64,000 bases of DNA from Pseudomonas cavernicola (GCF_003596405.1 NZ_QYUR01000002.1:884501-948500), one strand, 5' to 3'; counted from the stretch's first letter, positions 9,710 to 19,220 are shown. Program-made: numbers and translations. The notes: generated by a model from the sequence alone, not told the origin.

Positions 9710-10783
9710 ATGCCCCGCTTTCTCGCTCCGCTGCTGCTCGCTTTGACTCCTCTGCTGGCCACCCCGCTACCGGCCAACGCCGAGGAGCTGATCCGCGTCT
9801 ACAACTGGAACGACTACATTGCGCCGCAGGTGCTCACGGACTTCGAAAAGGAGACCGGCATCCGCGTCGAATACCACACTTTCAGCACCGCCGAAGAATT
9901 GGAAAAAGCACTCGCCAGCAGTGAGGCCATCGATATTGCCGTCCCTTCCCATGACACCCTGCCCGCCTTGATCAAAGCCGGGCGCCTGCAGCCGCTGGAG
10001 ATGGCCAAACTGCCTAATCGCCAGCACCTGGATAAAGCCCTGCTGAGCAAGCTCGCTGCGGTCGATCCGCAGAACCGCTATGCGATTCCCTACCTATGGG
10101 GCGCCATCGGCCTAGCGGTGAATACCCAACTGGCGGAACAAGCCTTCGGTGGCCCGCTACCCGATAGCTGGAGTGTGTTGTTCGATCCCGCCCAAAGCTC
10201 GCGCCTGGCCAGTTGCGGGATCGGCGTCTTGGATGCCCCGGACGAAGTCCTGGCCGTGCTCCTGAACTACCAGGGACATAGCCTGGCCCACAGCCCGCCG
10301 CGGCAGATCAAACGGGCCGGCAGCGTGCTCAATGAGCTGCGCCCACACCTCAAATACGTCGACAGTGCGCGCTACATCGACGACTTGCAGCAAGGTCAGC
10401 TGTGCCTGGCCCTGGCCTGGGGCGGCGATGCCCTGGCCGCCGCCGATACCGGCCAGCCCGTGCGCTTTATCGTGCCGGATGAAGGCTCCGTGCTGTTTAT
10501 CGATAACCTGGTGATCCCCAGCAGCGCGCAACGACCCGATCTGGCGCACCGTTTCATCGACTACCTGATGCAGCCCAAAGTGGCCGCGCTGACTACCGCG
10601 CAAACCCTCTACCCGAGCGGTAACGCCGACGCCAAGCAGTTCCTCGACCCGGCGCTGCGCGATCAGCCGGGACTCTACCCGGACAGCGACACCAGGCGTC
10701 GCCTGTTCGCCCTGGAAACCCTGCCGGAGAAGCTCGGCCCGGTACGCGACCAGGTCTGGGCGCGCTTTCGCAGCGGCCAATGA
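9710..10783 (+). CDS. Third polyamine-type periplasmic binding protein
   Basis: 357-residue PotD/PotF-family binding protein. The signal peptide MPRFLAPLLLALTPLLATPL...NA is followed by LIRVYNWNDYIAPQVLTDFEKETG, the family start motif, then YLWGAIGLAVNTQL and SARYIDDLQQGQLCLALAWGGD. ATG at 9710 is preceded by AAGGAAGG; the frame stays open upstream to 9536 without start support. It stands alone between spuI and the aguR block and equals the PA0295-type protein in position. Relative to SpuD/E it has GQLCLALAWGGD where they have GNICVA.GYSGD, so its ligand may differ. Confidence 0.88.
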   Translation: MPRFLAPLLLALTPLLATPLPANAEELIRVYNWNDYIAPQVLTDFEKETGIRVEYHTFSTAEELEKALASSEAIDIAVPSHDTLPALIKAGRLQPLEMAKLPNRQHLDKALLSKLAAVDPQNRYAIPYLWGAIGLAVNTQLAEQAFGGPLPDSWSVLFDPAQSSRLASCGIGVLDAPDEVLAVLLNYQGHSLAHSPPRQIKRAGSVLNELRPHLKYVDSARYIDDLQQGQLCLALAWGGDALAAADTGQPVRFIVPDEGSVLFIDNLVIPSSAQRPDLAHRFIDYLMQPKVAALTTAQTLYPSGNADAKQFLDPALRDQPGLYPDSDTRRRLFALETLPEKLGPVRDQVWARFRSGQ

Positions 10784-10798
10784 ATCGGCCCGCACCTT

Positions 10799-10948
10799 GT
10801 AGGCTGGGTAGAGCGCAGCGACAAAACGGCAGGAAAGCCGTTTTGCACAGCTTTAGCTGCCCGCAGGGCGAGGTGCATGGATGCACCTCATGAAACCCAG
10901 CATTGGCTCCCGCTGGGTTTCGCCAAAAAACGGCTCTGCCCAGCCTAC
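10799..10948. repeat. Composite palindromic repeat of 150 bp
   Basis: Ends GTAGGCTGGGTAGAGC and its near complement GCTCTGCCCAGCCTAC. Nested inside are three perfect hairpins: AAAACGGC/GCCGTTTT, GAGGTGCA/TGCACCTC and AAACCCAGC/GCTGGGTTT. It sits 16 bp after the binding-protein stop and may also end transcription. A half copy occurs at 19221-19254. Confidence 0.8.
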
Positions 10949-11041
10949 AGAACCAGCGCCCGGTTATCCGCCTCGCATGCAGACTTGCGAGCTGCCCACC
11001 AGCTGACGTCCAATAGCACCCCCTAAGGAGAGGTGACCGTC

Positions 11042-11680
11042 ATGCAGCGCCCCGCTAACGCTCGCAAACCACGCGCCAGCAGCCAAGCACGGATCGCCGG
11101 GATACTCGCCGCCGCCCGTGCCCTACTGGCCGAAGAAGGCGTCGCCGGCCTGTCGATCTACAGCGTGGCCGAACGCGCGGAGATGCCGCCGTCCTCGGTC
11201 TATCACTTCTTCGCCAGCGTGCCGGCCATCCTCGAAGCCCTCACCGCCGATGTGCATGCGGCCTTTCGCGCCTGCCTGCAACAGCCAATCGAAACCAGCG
11301 CCCTGCGCGACTGGCGCGACCTCTCCCGGCTGGTCGAACAACGCATGCTGGCGATCTATGCCGGCGACGCCGCCGCCCGCCAACTGATCCTCGCGCAGCA
11401 CGGCCTTAGCGAAGTCACTCAGGCCGACCGCCAGCACGACATCGAACTCGGCCATCTGATGCACGCGTTGTTCGACCACCACTTTCCTCTGCCGGTGTTG
11501 CCAGCAGAAATAGATGTGTTCGCCCTGGCGCTGGAGCTTAGCGATCGTGTGTACGCGCGCTCGGTGCAACTGCACGGGGAGATCACACCCCGCCTGGCCG
11601 AGGAAGGCATGCGCGTCTTCGATGTGTATCTTGGTCTCTACCTGCCACCTTACCTGCCCAAGCGCGACTCGCAGTCCTAG
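11042..11680 (+). CDS. aguR: TetR-family repressor AguR
   Basis: 212-residue TetR-type regulator. The N-terminal helix-turn-helix (SIYSVAERAEMPPSSVYHFF, about residues 37-56) is followed by an all-helical ligand domain. The ATG at 11042 is preferred over the in-frame GTG at 11033 because the AAGGAGAGG ribosome site then sits 8-11 nt upstream. It lies beside aguB-aguA in the same orientation; in P. aeruginosa the counterpart represses aguBA and responds to agmatine and N-carbamoylputrescine. That function is transferred by family and context. Confidence 0.88.
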   Translation: MQRPANARKPRASSQARIAGILAAARALLAEEGVAGLSIYSVAERAEMPPSSVYHFFASVPAILEALTADVHAAFRACLQQPIETSALRDWRDLSRLVEQRMLAIYAGDAAARQLILAQHGLSEVTQADRQHDIELGHLMHALFDHHFPLPVLPAEIDVFALALELSDRVYARSVQLHGEITPRLAEEGMRVFDVYLGLYLPPYLPKRDSQS

Positions 11681-12153
11681 TGGCCAGTACGGCTAGCTGG
11701 TTAACTCAAGTTCGGATGCCCGGAGTCCTGAGACAAGGCGCCGTGACGAGTCATAGCTGGGCCATGACGAGGAGCGGCAACGCAGTATCGGGGCTTCAGG
11801 CGCCGAAATTGACTAATGGAACTAGCTACCCAGGCCACTAGACCGTCCGTAGCGCCCAGCAAGGCCAACGGCCGCATCAAACCGGATACAGTCCGCGCCA
11901 CCCGAGCAGGCGACGCAATTCGCTGTATTTGTTGGACTTGCTAACTTACTAAAACAGATATTTATCCGTATTTTTATCGATAAATATCTTCCAATAGAAA
12001 AAATAAGCCTCTAAAGCAGATTTTTATCGACTATAAAGTCAGTAACCGCACGACAGACGCTTGTCTGCCGACTCGGCATTGCCACAGCTGTCTGCTAGCG
12101 TCTGATGACCAGTGCAGATGACCCCAATCGTAATCTCTCTTACGAGGTGTTCC
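11681..12153 (+). promoter_or_regulatory. aguB upstream region with candidate AguR operator (11956-11989)
   Basis: 473 bp without a gene. At 11956-11989 there is a perfect inverted repeat AGATATTTATC / GATAAATATCT with a 12-bp spacer in an AT-rich stretch, 165 bp before the aguB start; a related half-site CAGATTTTTATCGAC begins near 12017. A TetR-type dimer such as AguR could bind here. Nothing else is recognisable in 11681-11940. Confidence 0.5.
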
Positions 12154-13032
12154 ATGTCCCGTATCGTCACCGTCGCCGCCACGCAGATGGCTTGTTCCTG
12201 GGATCGCACGGCGAATATCGCCAACGCCGAGAAACTGGTGCGCCAAGCCGCTGCCAAAGGCGCGCAGATCATCCTGATCCAGGAACTGTTCGAGACCCCG
12301 TATTTCTGCCAGAAGCCGAATCCGGACTACCTGCAACTGGCCACCAGCGTGGAAGAAAACGCCGCTATCGCGCATTTCCAGAAGCTCGCCAAGGAACTGC
12401 AAGTGGTGCTGCCGATCAGCTTCTTCGAGCATGCCGGGCGGGCGCGCTACAACAGCATCGTGATCATCGACGCCGACGGGAAAAACCTCGGTATCTACCG
12501 CAAGAGCCATATCCCAGACGGCCCCGGCTACCACGAAAAGTACTATTTCAACCCGGGCGACACCGGCTTCAAGGTCTGGCAGACCCGCTACGCCAAGATC
12601 GGCGTGGGCATCTGCTGGGATCAGTGGTTCCCGGAAAGCGCGCGCAGCATGGCGCTGCTCGGTGCCGAACTGCTGTTCTACCCGACCGCCATCGGCAGCG
12701 AGCCGCATGACCCGAACATCACCTCGCGCGAGCACTGGCAGCGCGTGCAGCAGGGCCACGCCGGCGCCAACCTGATGCCGCTGATCGCCAGCAACCGCAT
12801 CGGCCGCGAAGACCAGGGCGACTACCACATCAACTTCTACGGCTCGTCCTTCATCGCCAACCAGTTCGGCGAGAAGATCGCGGAACTCAACCAGACGGAG
12901 GAAGGTGTGTTGGTGCACAGCTTCGACCTGGATGCGCTGGAACATACCCGCAGCGCCTGGGGCGTGTTCCGCGACCGTCGGCCGAACCTTTACGGCCCGA
13001 TCAAGACTCTGGACGGCGAGTTGCAGTCCTAA
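12154..13032 (+). CDS. aguB: N-carbamoylputrescine amidase AguB
   Basis: 292-residue nitrilase-superfamily amidase hydrolysing N-carbamoylputrescine to putrescine, CO2 and ammonia. The catalytic triad is visible: Glu44 in LIQELFETPY, Lys117 in IYRKSHIPDGPGYHEKYYF and Cys154 in GVGICWDQWFPE. The start at ATG 12154 has GAGGT 7 nt upstream; the upstream in-frame start at 12112 lacks one. It works after AguA and delivers putrescine to SpuC/SpuI. Confidence 0.95.
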   Translation: MSRIVTVAATQMACSWDRTANIANAEKLVRQAAAKGAQIILIQELFETPYFCQKPNPDYLQLATSVEENAAIAHFQKLAKELQVVLPISFFEHAGRARYNSIVIIDADGKNLGIYRKSHIPDGPGYHEKYYFNPGDTGFKVWQTRYAKIGVGICWDQWFPESARSMALLGAELLFYPTAIGSEPHDPNITSREHWQRVQQGHAGANLMPLIASNRIGREDQGDYHINFYGSSFIANQFGEKIAELNQTEEGVLVHSFDLDALEHTRSAWGVFRDRRPNLYGPIKTLDGELQS

Positions 13033-13036
13033 GAAC

Positions 13037-13228
13037 CTGTTCACGATCGTCGCGAGCGAAGGTCAGGCAAGGCGCAACGCAGCAAAGCGGAGTAACAGCC
13101 GCAGGCTGGCCCGAAGGGCGAGCGCTAGCGAGTCAAAACTGGCGAGAAAGCGGAGTTTACGAGTTGTAGATGAGCAGTCCGAAGCCATTTTTAACGCAGC
13201 ATGACCGAGCGCAGCAGATCGTGAACAG
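13037..13228. repeat. Covarying-arm palindromic repeat, copy A
   Basis: Bounded by perfect 12-bp inverted ends CTGTTCACGATC / GATCGTGAACAG. It contains the conserved blocks GCGAGCGAAGGTCAGGCAAGG (13051-), AAAGCGGAGTTTACGAG (13147-) and AACGCAGCATGACCGAGCGC (13193-), shared with copies at 42691-42830 and 52851-52972. This copy has about 60 extra bp between the first block and the inner arm. Confidence 0.8.
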
Positions 13229-13273
13229 ACTCTAACCTGGCCAGCCCGAATTCGGGCTATGGACTTCTTGGCG

Positions 13274-13330
13274 GTAGGAGCGGGCCATGCCCGCGATATC
13301 CGATGTTTCGCGGGCATGGCCCGCTCCTAC
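13274..13330. repeat. REP-like palindrome upstream of aguA
   Basis: Perfect 23-bp arms (GTAGGAGCGGGCCATGCCCG..., 13274-13296 and 13308-13330) with an 11-bp centre. With copy A it fills most of the 331-bp aguB-aguA gap. A half copy is at 29096-29121. Confidence 0.85.
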
Positions 13331-13363
13331 TCATAGCCGCCCTTTGTAACAGGCCCAACAAGC

Positions 13364-14470
13364 ATGAAAACCCTAAACAGCATTCCGCGCACCGATGGCT
13401 TCCGCATGCCGGCCGAGTGGGAAGCACACAGTCAGACTTGGATGGTCTGGCCGGAGCGCCCGGACAACTGGCGCCTCGGCGGCAAGCCTGCGCAGGCCGC
13501 GTTCAGCGCGGTGGCCAAGGCCATCGCACGCTTCGAGCCGGTGACCGTCTGCGTCTCCGCCGGGCAATATGAGAACGCCCGCGCACGGCTCGATGAGGCC
13601 AATATCCGCCTCGTCGAAATCACTACCGACGACGCCTGGGTGCGCGACACTGGGCCGACCTTCGTGACCGACGACCGCGGCGAAGTACGCGGCGTGGACT
13701 GGGCCTTCAACGCCTGGGGCGGCTTTGACGGCGGCCTGTATGCACCATGGCAGCGCGACGATCAGGTAGCGAGCAAGATCCTCGAGATCGAGCGCTGCCG
13801 GCGCTATCGCACTGAAGGTTTCGTACTGGAAGGCGGCTCCATCCACGTGGATGGCGAAGGCACGCTGATCACCACCGAAGAGTGCCTGCTCAATCGCAAC
13901 CGCAACCCGCACCTCGGCCGTGAAGAGATCGAAACGGTCTTGCGCGAGCACTTGGCGGTGGAAACGGTGATCTGGCTGCCGGATGGCCTGTTCAACGATG
14001 AGACCGACGGCCACGTCGACAACTTCTGCTGTTACGTGCGCCCAGGCGAAGTACTGCTGGCCTGGACCGACGATGTGCAGAACCCCAACTACCCGCGCTG
14101 CCAAGCGGCCATGCGGGTGCTGGAGAGCGCGAAAGATGCCAAAGGCCGCAGCCTGATCGTGCACAAGATGCCGATCCCTGGGCCGATCTACGCAACCGAT
14201 GCGGAATGCGCTGGCGTCGATCTGGTCGCAGGGACGCAGGAGCGTGATCCGTCGATCCGCCTGGCCGGCTCCTACGTCAACTTCCTGATCGTCAACGGCG
14301 GCATCATTGCCCCGAGCTTCGACGCCCCGAAAGATGCCGAGGCGAAAGCCATCCTCCAGAGCCTGTTCCCAACCCATGAAGTGGTGCTGGTGCCAGGCCG
14401 GGAAATCCTCCTCGGTGGCGGCAATATCCACTGCATCACCCAGCAACAACCCGCGCCGCAACAGCGCTGA
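13364..14470 (+). CDS. aguA: Agmatine deiminase AguA
   Basis: 368-residue guanidino-modifying enzyme converting agmatine to N-carbamoylputrescine and ammonia. The nucleophile Cys357 lies in [12 protein letters not shown]; other family blocks are [33 protein letters not shown] and [18 protein letters not shown] at 13364 ([20 protein letters not shown]) has a weak ribosome site. It follows aguB but the 331-bp gap is filled by two repeats, so it may be transcribed with aguB or have its own promoter. Confidence 0.96.
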   Translation: MKTLNSIPRTDGFRMPAEWEAHSQTWMVWPERPDNWRLGGKPAQAAFSAVAKAIARFEPVTVCVSAGQYENARARLDEANIRLVEITTDDAWVRDTGPTFVTDDRGEVRGVDWAFNAWGGFDGGLYAPWQRDDQVASKILEIERCRRYRTEGFVLEGGSIHVDGEGTLITTEECLLNRNRNPHLGREEIETVLREHLAVETVIWLPDGLFNDETDGHVDNFCCYVRPGEVLLAWTDDVQNPNYPRCQAAMRVLESAKDAKGRSLIVHKMPIPGPIYATDAECAGVDLVAGTQERDPSIRLAGSYVNFLIVNGGIIAPSFDAPKDAEAKAILQSLFPTHEVVLVPGREILLGGGNIHCITQQQPAPQQR

Positions 14471-14481
14471 CGCAGCCTCCG

Positions 14482-14636
14482 TCGTCCTCGCGAAAGCGGG
14501 GACCCAGTACAGCCGACGCAGTCCTCCGCGGCCCCTGGATTATGAGCCCAGGGGCTCACCCTTCGGGCCAGCGCCAAAGCGCTGTTCAGGTCCCGCTCCC
14601 CGCTTACGCGGGGACAGGCTACGTGGGAATGACGGG
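14482..14636. repeat. Imperfect palindromic repeat between aguA and the diguanylate cyclase gene
   Basis: Left part GTCCTCGCGAAAGCGGGGACC and right part TCCCCGCTTACGCGGGGACA are inverted relatives about 100 bp apart, with GCCCCTGG/CCAGGGGC pairing near the centre. It occupies the space between the convergent gene ends. Confidence 0.65.
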
Positions 14637-14652
14637 TATTTTGCCCAGCCTT

Positions 14653-15624
14653 TCAGGCCAAGACGATCTGGTTCTTGCCTTGCCGTTTGGCCTGGTACAT
14701 GGCTGCATCGGCACGGGCGAACAGCGCATCGAGGGCGACGTCACTGCTCCGCAGGCTGGTCAGCCCCTGGCTGACAGTGACGCCGAAAATCTGCTCATCA
14801 CAGCTGAACGTCAATCGCTGGATTTCCCGCTGCAGGCGCTCGGCTATCTGCATCGCCAACTCCGGCGCACAGCATGGGAACAGCGCGGCAAACTCCTCAC
14901 CGCCGATACGCCCAAACAGGTCACCGCACCTGAGCGCGCCGGCACCGCATTGGGCAATTCGTTGCAGCACCACGTCGCCCATCTGGTGACCATAGGTGTC
15001 GTTGATTTGTTTGAAGTCATCGACATCCAGCAGCAGGAAGGCCAGTGGAGCAGCTGCCTGGCTCGCCTGCTCGAACTCAGACTGAGCGCACTCGAAGAAA
15101 TACCGGCGGTTGCTGCTTTGCGTCAGCACATCGGTGGTCGCCAACCGTTGCAGCTCGCCTTCCAGCTGCTTCTGCGCGGTGATGTCTTCGGCAATCCCGA
15201 CCACGATCAGCGGCTTGCCGGCAGCGGATTGGCGGCTGATAAAGCATTTATCGCTGAGCCAGCGCAGCTGCCCATCGGCGCGCAGGATGCGGTATTCACG
15301 AGCTTCGACCGCGCCCTTGACCAGCACTTCGGCGAGACTCGCGGCGGCGTACTCGACGTCGTCCGGATAGATGCTATTAAGCCACTCGCCATAGTCGGCC
15401 AACAGCAGCCCGGCGGAGCGGCCAAAGATCCGTTCGTAAGCCGGGCTGACGTAGATGATGCGCTGCGCTTGCCAGTCGAAAGCCCAGAGCACCGCGTTGA
15501 CGCTATCGAGCAGGGAACTGAACAACTGCTCGCGCTCACGCAAGCGCTCGACTTCCCCACGACTGTGCAACAAAGCCAGGGTCAACGCCTCGAGTTCCGG
15601 CGGAAGAGGGGTCTGCTCGTCCAT
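14653..15624 (-). CDS. PAS-GGEEF diguanylate cyclase
   Basis: 323-residue cytosolic signalling protein that should make c-di-GMP. Residues ~30-155 form a PAS/PAC sensor (VLWAFDWQAQRIIYVSPAYERIFG ... GIAEDITAQKQLEGEL), and residues ~165-320 a GGDEF domain. The active-site motif GGEEF is at 241-245, with an intact inhibitory I-site RCGD at 232-235 spaced five residues before it. No transmembrane segment is seen. ATG at 15624 has AAGGAAGGG upstream. No partner phosphodiesterase is adjacent. Confidence 0.9.
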   Translation of the reverse strand: MDEQTPLPPELEALTLALLHSRGEVERLREREQLFSSLLDSVNAVLWAFDWQAQRIIYVSPAYERIFGRSAGLLLADYGEWLNSIYPDDVEYAAASLAEVLVKGAVEAREYRILRADGQLRWLSDKCFISRQSAAGKPLIVVGIAEDITAQKQLEGELQRLATTDVLTQSSNRRYFFECAQSEFEQASQAAAPLAFLLLDVDDFKQINDTYGHQMGDVVLQRIAQCGAGALRCGDLFGRIGGEEFAALFPCCAPELAMQIAERLQREIQRLTFSCDEQIFGVTVSQGLTSLRSSDVALDALFARADAAMYQAKRQGKNQIVLA

Positions 15625-15691
15625 TAGAAGTCCCTTCCTTATGAATGCATGGCCGACACTTGCAGCTTACTGCGCCCGACACACGCGCAAC

Positions 15692-15717
15692 AAAAAGCCC
15701 GCCGAACGGCGGGCTTA
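15692..15717 (-). terminator. Rho-independent terminator after desA
   Basis: AAGCCCGCC / GGCGGGCTT stem with a GTTC-type loop, followed on the minus strand by TTTTT, 17 nt past the desA stop. Confidence 0.9.
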
Positions 15718-15734
15718 AGCCTAGCGGGCAACGC

Positions 15735-16919
15735 TTAAGCCAAGGCTGGACGTAGTGAGTAAGTCTTCAGTTGTTCGGCAAAATCGCGCAGCGATTGGAT
15801 GCCACTGGCCTCTGCCTCGTGTACCCAGACTTTCATCGCTTCGAGCATGTCGTGACCGTTAGCACTGGTTTTCACCCAGATCTGCTGCAGCGCCAGACGC
15901 TTCTCGTAAATCACCTTGAGCGCTTGGCTCTGCTCAAGCATGACCTGGATGCGCGCGTGATGTTTGTCCTCCAACAGGCTGGTCTCACGCGACAACAGAC
16001 GCTTAGCTCGGTGGAACTGATGCCTGACCGAGGCGTCGGCCTTGGCCAGCTCTTGCTTGACCAGTGGCCCGATCACCAACTTGCGGTACTGCGCCATGAT
16101 CTGGAAGCGGTTGTTGAGGATCGCCATGGCGGTATCCATGTCCAGGTTGCCCTTGCCGGCCACCCGGTGGGCAATCGGCGCGACCCGCTGCACCTTGGCC
16201 AGACGCAGGAAGCTGAACACTTGGATCCAGGCCCAACCGAGGTCGAACTCCCACTTCTTCACCGACAACTTGGCCGAATTCGGGTAGGTGTGGTGGTTGT
16301 TATGCAGCTCTTCGCCGCCGATCAGGATGCCCCACGGCACCAGATTGGTGGCGGCGTCGCGGCATTCGAAGTTGCGATAGCCGACCGCATGGCCAAGGCC
16401 GTTGATCACCCCCGCGGCCCACACCGGAATCCACATCATCTGCACGGCCCAGACGGTGATACCGATCACGCCGAACAAGGCCAGGTCGATGATGGCCATC
16501 AGCACGATACCGCCGATCGGAAAGCGCGAATAAACGTTACGCTCGATCCAGTCTTCCGGGCAGTTCTTACCGTAGATGCGCAGGGTCTCGGGGTTTTGCG
16601 CTTCTGCGCGATACAGTTCGGCGCCGGTGCGCAGGACAGTGGACAGCCCTTTGATCACCGGGCTGTGCGGGTCATCGACGGTCTCGCATTTGGCGTGGTG
16701 TTTACGGTGGATCGCCGTCCACTCACGGGTGTTCTGGCCGGTGGTCAGCCACAGCCAGAAACGGAAGAAATGCTTGAGCGCCGGGTGCAACTCCAGCGCG
16801 CGGTGCGCCGAGTAGCGGTGTAGGTAGACGGTGACCGCGACGATGGTCACGTGCGTCATCAGCAGAATAGCCGCCAGCACTTGCCAGGCCGACAGGTCGA
16901 GAAAACCGTTGTACCACAT
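15735..16919 (-). CDS. desA: Membrane fatty acid desaturase DesA-type
   Basis: 394-residue integral-membrane di-iron desaturase introducing a double bond into membrane-lipid acyl chains. Three histidine boxes are intact: HRYSAH (34-39), HRKHH (71-75) and HNNHH (206-210), with hydrophobic segments at ~10-30, ~50-60 and ~135-172. The C-terminal ~120 residues are helical and charged. ATG at 16919 (MWYNGFLDLS) has GAGGTAA upstream; the frame runs on to 17135 without support. Delta-9 specificity is from family knowledge. Confidence 0.88.
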   Translation of the reverse strand: MWYNGFLDLSAWQVLAAILLMTHVTIVAVTVYLHRYSAHRALELHPALKHFFRFWLWLTTGQNTREWTAIHRKHHAKCETVDDPHSPVIKGLSTVLRTGAELYRAEAQNPETLRIYGKNCPEDWIERNVYSRFPIGGIVLMAIIDLALFGVIGITVWAVQMMWIPVWAAGVINGLGHAVGYRNFECRDAATNLVPWGILIGGEELHNNHHTYPNSAKLSVKKWEFDLGWAWIQVFSFLRLAKVQRVAPIAHRVAGKGNLDMDTAMAILNNRFQIMAQYRKLVIGPLVKQELAKADASVRHQFHRAKRLLSRETSLLEDKHHARIQVMLEQSQALKVIYEKRLALQQIWVKTSANGHDMLEAMKVWVHEAEASGIQSLRDFAEQLKTYSLRPALA

Positions 16920-17218
16920 AGAAAACGTTACCTCGGGTAATGAACTCACGACTTGTCTGACAAGCCTGGACGCATTATCACCGAGCGTACTGAGAAAACC
17001 AGTCCGTCTTTTAGATAGGAATGACGCAATTGAGGCCTTAGCCGGGGCTGCTGAGCAGAAATGCGACGCCCGCGTACCGCCACGCGCCACCCAGCAAGCC
17101 CGCAAAGCCCGAAGCCGGTGATTTCTAGCCAGCAAAGCGACGGCCAGCCTGACAGCAACGCTGCCGGCTGACCGCCGATCCTTGTAACAAAGCCGCTAGA
17201 CAACACAGCCGCCGAACC
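16920..17218. other. Intergenic region between desA and ssuF
   Basis: About 300 bp upstream of desA and downstream of ssuF. It must contain the desA promoter, but I see no clear promoter, repeat or terminator. Confidence 0.5.
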
Positions 17219-17434
17219 TCACAGCTTGGCGATCGACACCTCGGTCGATTTGACGAAGGCGATGACTTCGCTGCCCACACCCAATTCCAACTCTTTCACC
17301 GAGCGGGTGGTGATCACCGAAGTGACGATGCCCGCGGTGGTTTGTACGTCGATCTCCGACAGCACCGGGCCTTCGATGACTTCCTTGATCACGCCTTTGA
17401 ACTGGTTGCGAACGTTGATGGCTTTAATGGTCAT
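17219..17434 (-). CDS. ssuF: Molbindin-like TOBE protein SsuF
   Basis: 71-residue single TOBE/Mop domain protein (MTIKAINVRNQFKGVIKEV...), the size of free-standing molybdopterin/oxyanion-binding proteins. ATG at 17434 has AGGAG 8 nt upstream. It is the last gene of the leftward ssu series, the position of ssuF in P. putida ssuEADCBF, where it is needed for growth on aromatic sulfate esters and sulfonates. A palindromic repeat separates it from ssuB. Confidence 0.85.
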   Translation of the reverse strand: MTIKAINVRNQFKGVIKEVIEGPVLSEIDVQTTAGIVTSVITTRSVKELELGVGSEVIAFVKSTEVSIAKL

Positions 17435-17510
17435 GGTGTTTCTCCTGAATGCTACGGGGTTGGGTTGAAACTCTGGGTGCGGCACAGGGAAGTGCCGCCT
17501 TAGGTGTTGC

Positions 17511-17582
17511 GTAGCCCGGATGTAACCCGGGATGTCCACGGGCTCCGCATTCCCGGATTGCGCTGCGCTAAATCCGGGCTAC
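17511..17582. repeat. Palindromic repeat overlapping the ssuB 3' end
   Basis: GTAGCCCGGAT ... ATCCGGGCTAC ends with inner CCCGGGA/TCCCGG pairing, a common Pseudomonas repeat type. The ssuB stop codon (17579-17581) lies inside the repeat's right end. Confidence 0.8.
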
Positions 17583-18388
17583 AGCGCCCAACGCAATTGC
17601 GTGGGCAAGGGTGAAACGGGGTCGGGTGTCGGCGGCGCGGGCGGGTGCGCGAGCACGCGGCCGAGCACTTCGGCTTCCAACGCGGCCAAGCGCGCCGAGC
17701 CACGGGCCCGAGGACGCGGTAGCGCGATCGGTAGATCGAGGCCGACCTGACCGTCTTCGATCAGGATCACCCGATCGGCGATGGCCACCGCCTCGCTGAC
17801 GTCGTGGGTAACCAGCAACACGGTGAAGCCATGCTGCTGCCAGAGGCGTTCGATCAGTTGCTGCATCTCGATGCGGGTCAACGCATCCAGTGCACCGAGC
17901 GGCTCATCCAGCAGCAACAGGCGTGGTTGGTGAATCAAGGCGCGAGCCAGGGCCACCCGTTGTTTCTGGCCACCGGACAACGCCGCCGGCCATTCATGCG
18001 CCCGCTCGGCCAAACCGACCGCTTGCAGCGCGGCCAGCGCCCGCTCACGCCAGTCGCCAGGCAGGCCCAGGCCGACGTTGTCGACCACCCGTTTCCACGG
18101 CAGCAGTCGCGCGTCCTGGAACATCAACCGAGTGTCTTCGCGCACCTCACTGAGTGGCGCGGCGCCGGCCAGCAAGGCGCCGCAGCTGGGTGAGTCGAGT
18201 CCGGCCAACAGGCGCAGCAGCGTGCTCTTGCCGCAACCACTACGGCCGACCACCGCGACGAACTGACCGGCAGGGATCAGCAGATCGATGTCCTGCAGCA
18301 CCGGGCGGCTGCCGAAGGCCTTGTGCAAGCCGCGCACCGCCAGCGGAATACCGCGCTTCAACTGTTGCGGTGGATTGAACGCCGTCAT
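17579..18388 (-). CDS. ssuB: Aliphatic sulfonate ABC transporter ATPase SsuB
   Basis: 269-residue ATPase of the sulfonate importer. Walker [10 protein letters not shown] starts at residue 48, followed by the signature [16 protein letters not shown] and Walker B LLLLDEP. ATG at 18388 overlaps the ssuC stop by 4 bp (ATGA). The last few codons and the stop come from a palindromic repeat, giving a proline-rich tail ([19 protein letters not shown]) outside the conserved domain. Confidence 0.95.
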   Translation of the reverse strand: MTAFNPPQQLKRGIPLAVRGLHKAFGSRPVLQDIDLLIPAGQFVAVVGRSGCGKSTLLRLLAGLDSPSCGALLAGAAPLSEVREDTRLMFQDARLLPWKRVVDNVGLGLPGDWRERALAALQAVGLAERAHEWPAALSGGQKQRVALARALIHQPRLLLLDEPLGALDALTRIEMQQLIERLWQQHGFTVLLVTHDVSEAVAIADRVILIEDGQVGLDLPIALPRPRARGSARLAALEAEVLGRVLAHPPAPPTPDPVSPLPTQLRWAL

Positions 18389-19182
18389 ACCGCACCGCCT
18401 TTGGCTACTTGATAGGCCGGGTGCCAACGCAACCAGACCCGCTCCAAACCGCGAGCGGCGAGATCGGCCAACTTGCCGAGCACTGCGTAGAGCAGAATCG
18501 CCAGCACCACCACGTCGGTCTGCAAAAACTCGCGGGCATTCATCGCCAGGTAGCCGATGCCGGCGCTGGCGGAAATGGTTTCCGCGACGATCAGCGTCAG
18601 CCACATGAACCCGAGAGCGAAGCGCACGCCGACCAGGATCGACGGTAGCGCGCCGGGCAGGATCACCTGGCGGAACAGGCCAAAGCCGGACAAGCCATAG
18701 CTGCGGGCCATTTCCACCAAAGCCGGGTCAACGTTGCGGATGCCGTGGTAGGTATTGAGGTAAATCGGGAAGACCGTGCCGAGGGCGACCAGGAAAATCT
18801 TCGCCGACTCGTCGATGCCGAACCACAGAATCACCAAGGGGATCAGCGCCAGGTGCGGGACGTTGCGAACCATCTGCACCGAGCTGTCGAGGAAGCGTTC
18901 GCCCCACGTCGACAGACCGGTGATAAAGCCCAGCGACAGACCGATGCCGCCGCCGACTGCGAAGCCAATAGCAGCGCGCCAGCCACTGATCGCCAGGTGC
19001 TGCCAGAGTTCGCCACTACGCACCAGCGCCACTCCGGCTTCGATGACCGCACTCGGCGCCGGCAAGATGCGCGTCGACAGCCAGCCACCGACCACCGCCA
19101 GTTGCCAGCCCGCCAGCAGGGCCACGGGCAGCGCCCAAGGCGCCAGGCGCCGGGCCAAGGTATTTATGTAATTTGTCGTCAT
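18385..19182 (-). CDS. ssuC: Aliphatic sulfonate ABC transporter permease SsuC
   Basis: 265-residue inner-membrane permease with about six hydrophobic segments and the EAA-type loop ([26 protein letters not shown], near residue 165). ATG at 19182 ([12 protein letters not shown]) is chosen over 19188 because the AGGAAGGA site is then 6 nt away. Operon partner of ssuB (4-bp overlap) and ssuD. Confidence 0.94.
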   Translation of the reverse strand: MTTNYINTLARRLAPWALPVALLAGWQLAVVGGWLSTRILPAPSAVIEAGVALVRSGELWQHLAISGWRAAIGFAVGGGIGLSLGFITGLSTWGERFLDSSVQMVRNVPHLALIPLVILWFGIDESAKIFLVALGTVFPIYLNTYHGIRNVDPALVEMARSYGLSGFGLFRQVILPGALPSILVGVRFALGFMWLTLIVAETISASAGIGYLAMNAREFLQTDVVVLAILLYAVLGKLADLAARGLERVWLRWHPAYQVAKGGAV

Positions 19183-19220
19183 GTCCATTCCTTCCTGGCT
19201 TACGCCCGCCACCCCGATAA

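Noticed and set aside
12031..13044. Long minus-strand ORFs opposite aguB (and similar ones opposite spuC, spuI, aguA, cysA)
   Set aside because: Shadows of high-GC coding sequence; the opposite strand encodes proteins with complete catalytic motifs.
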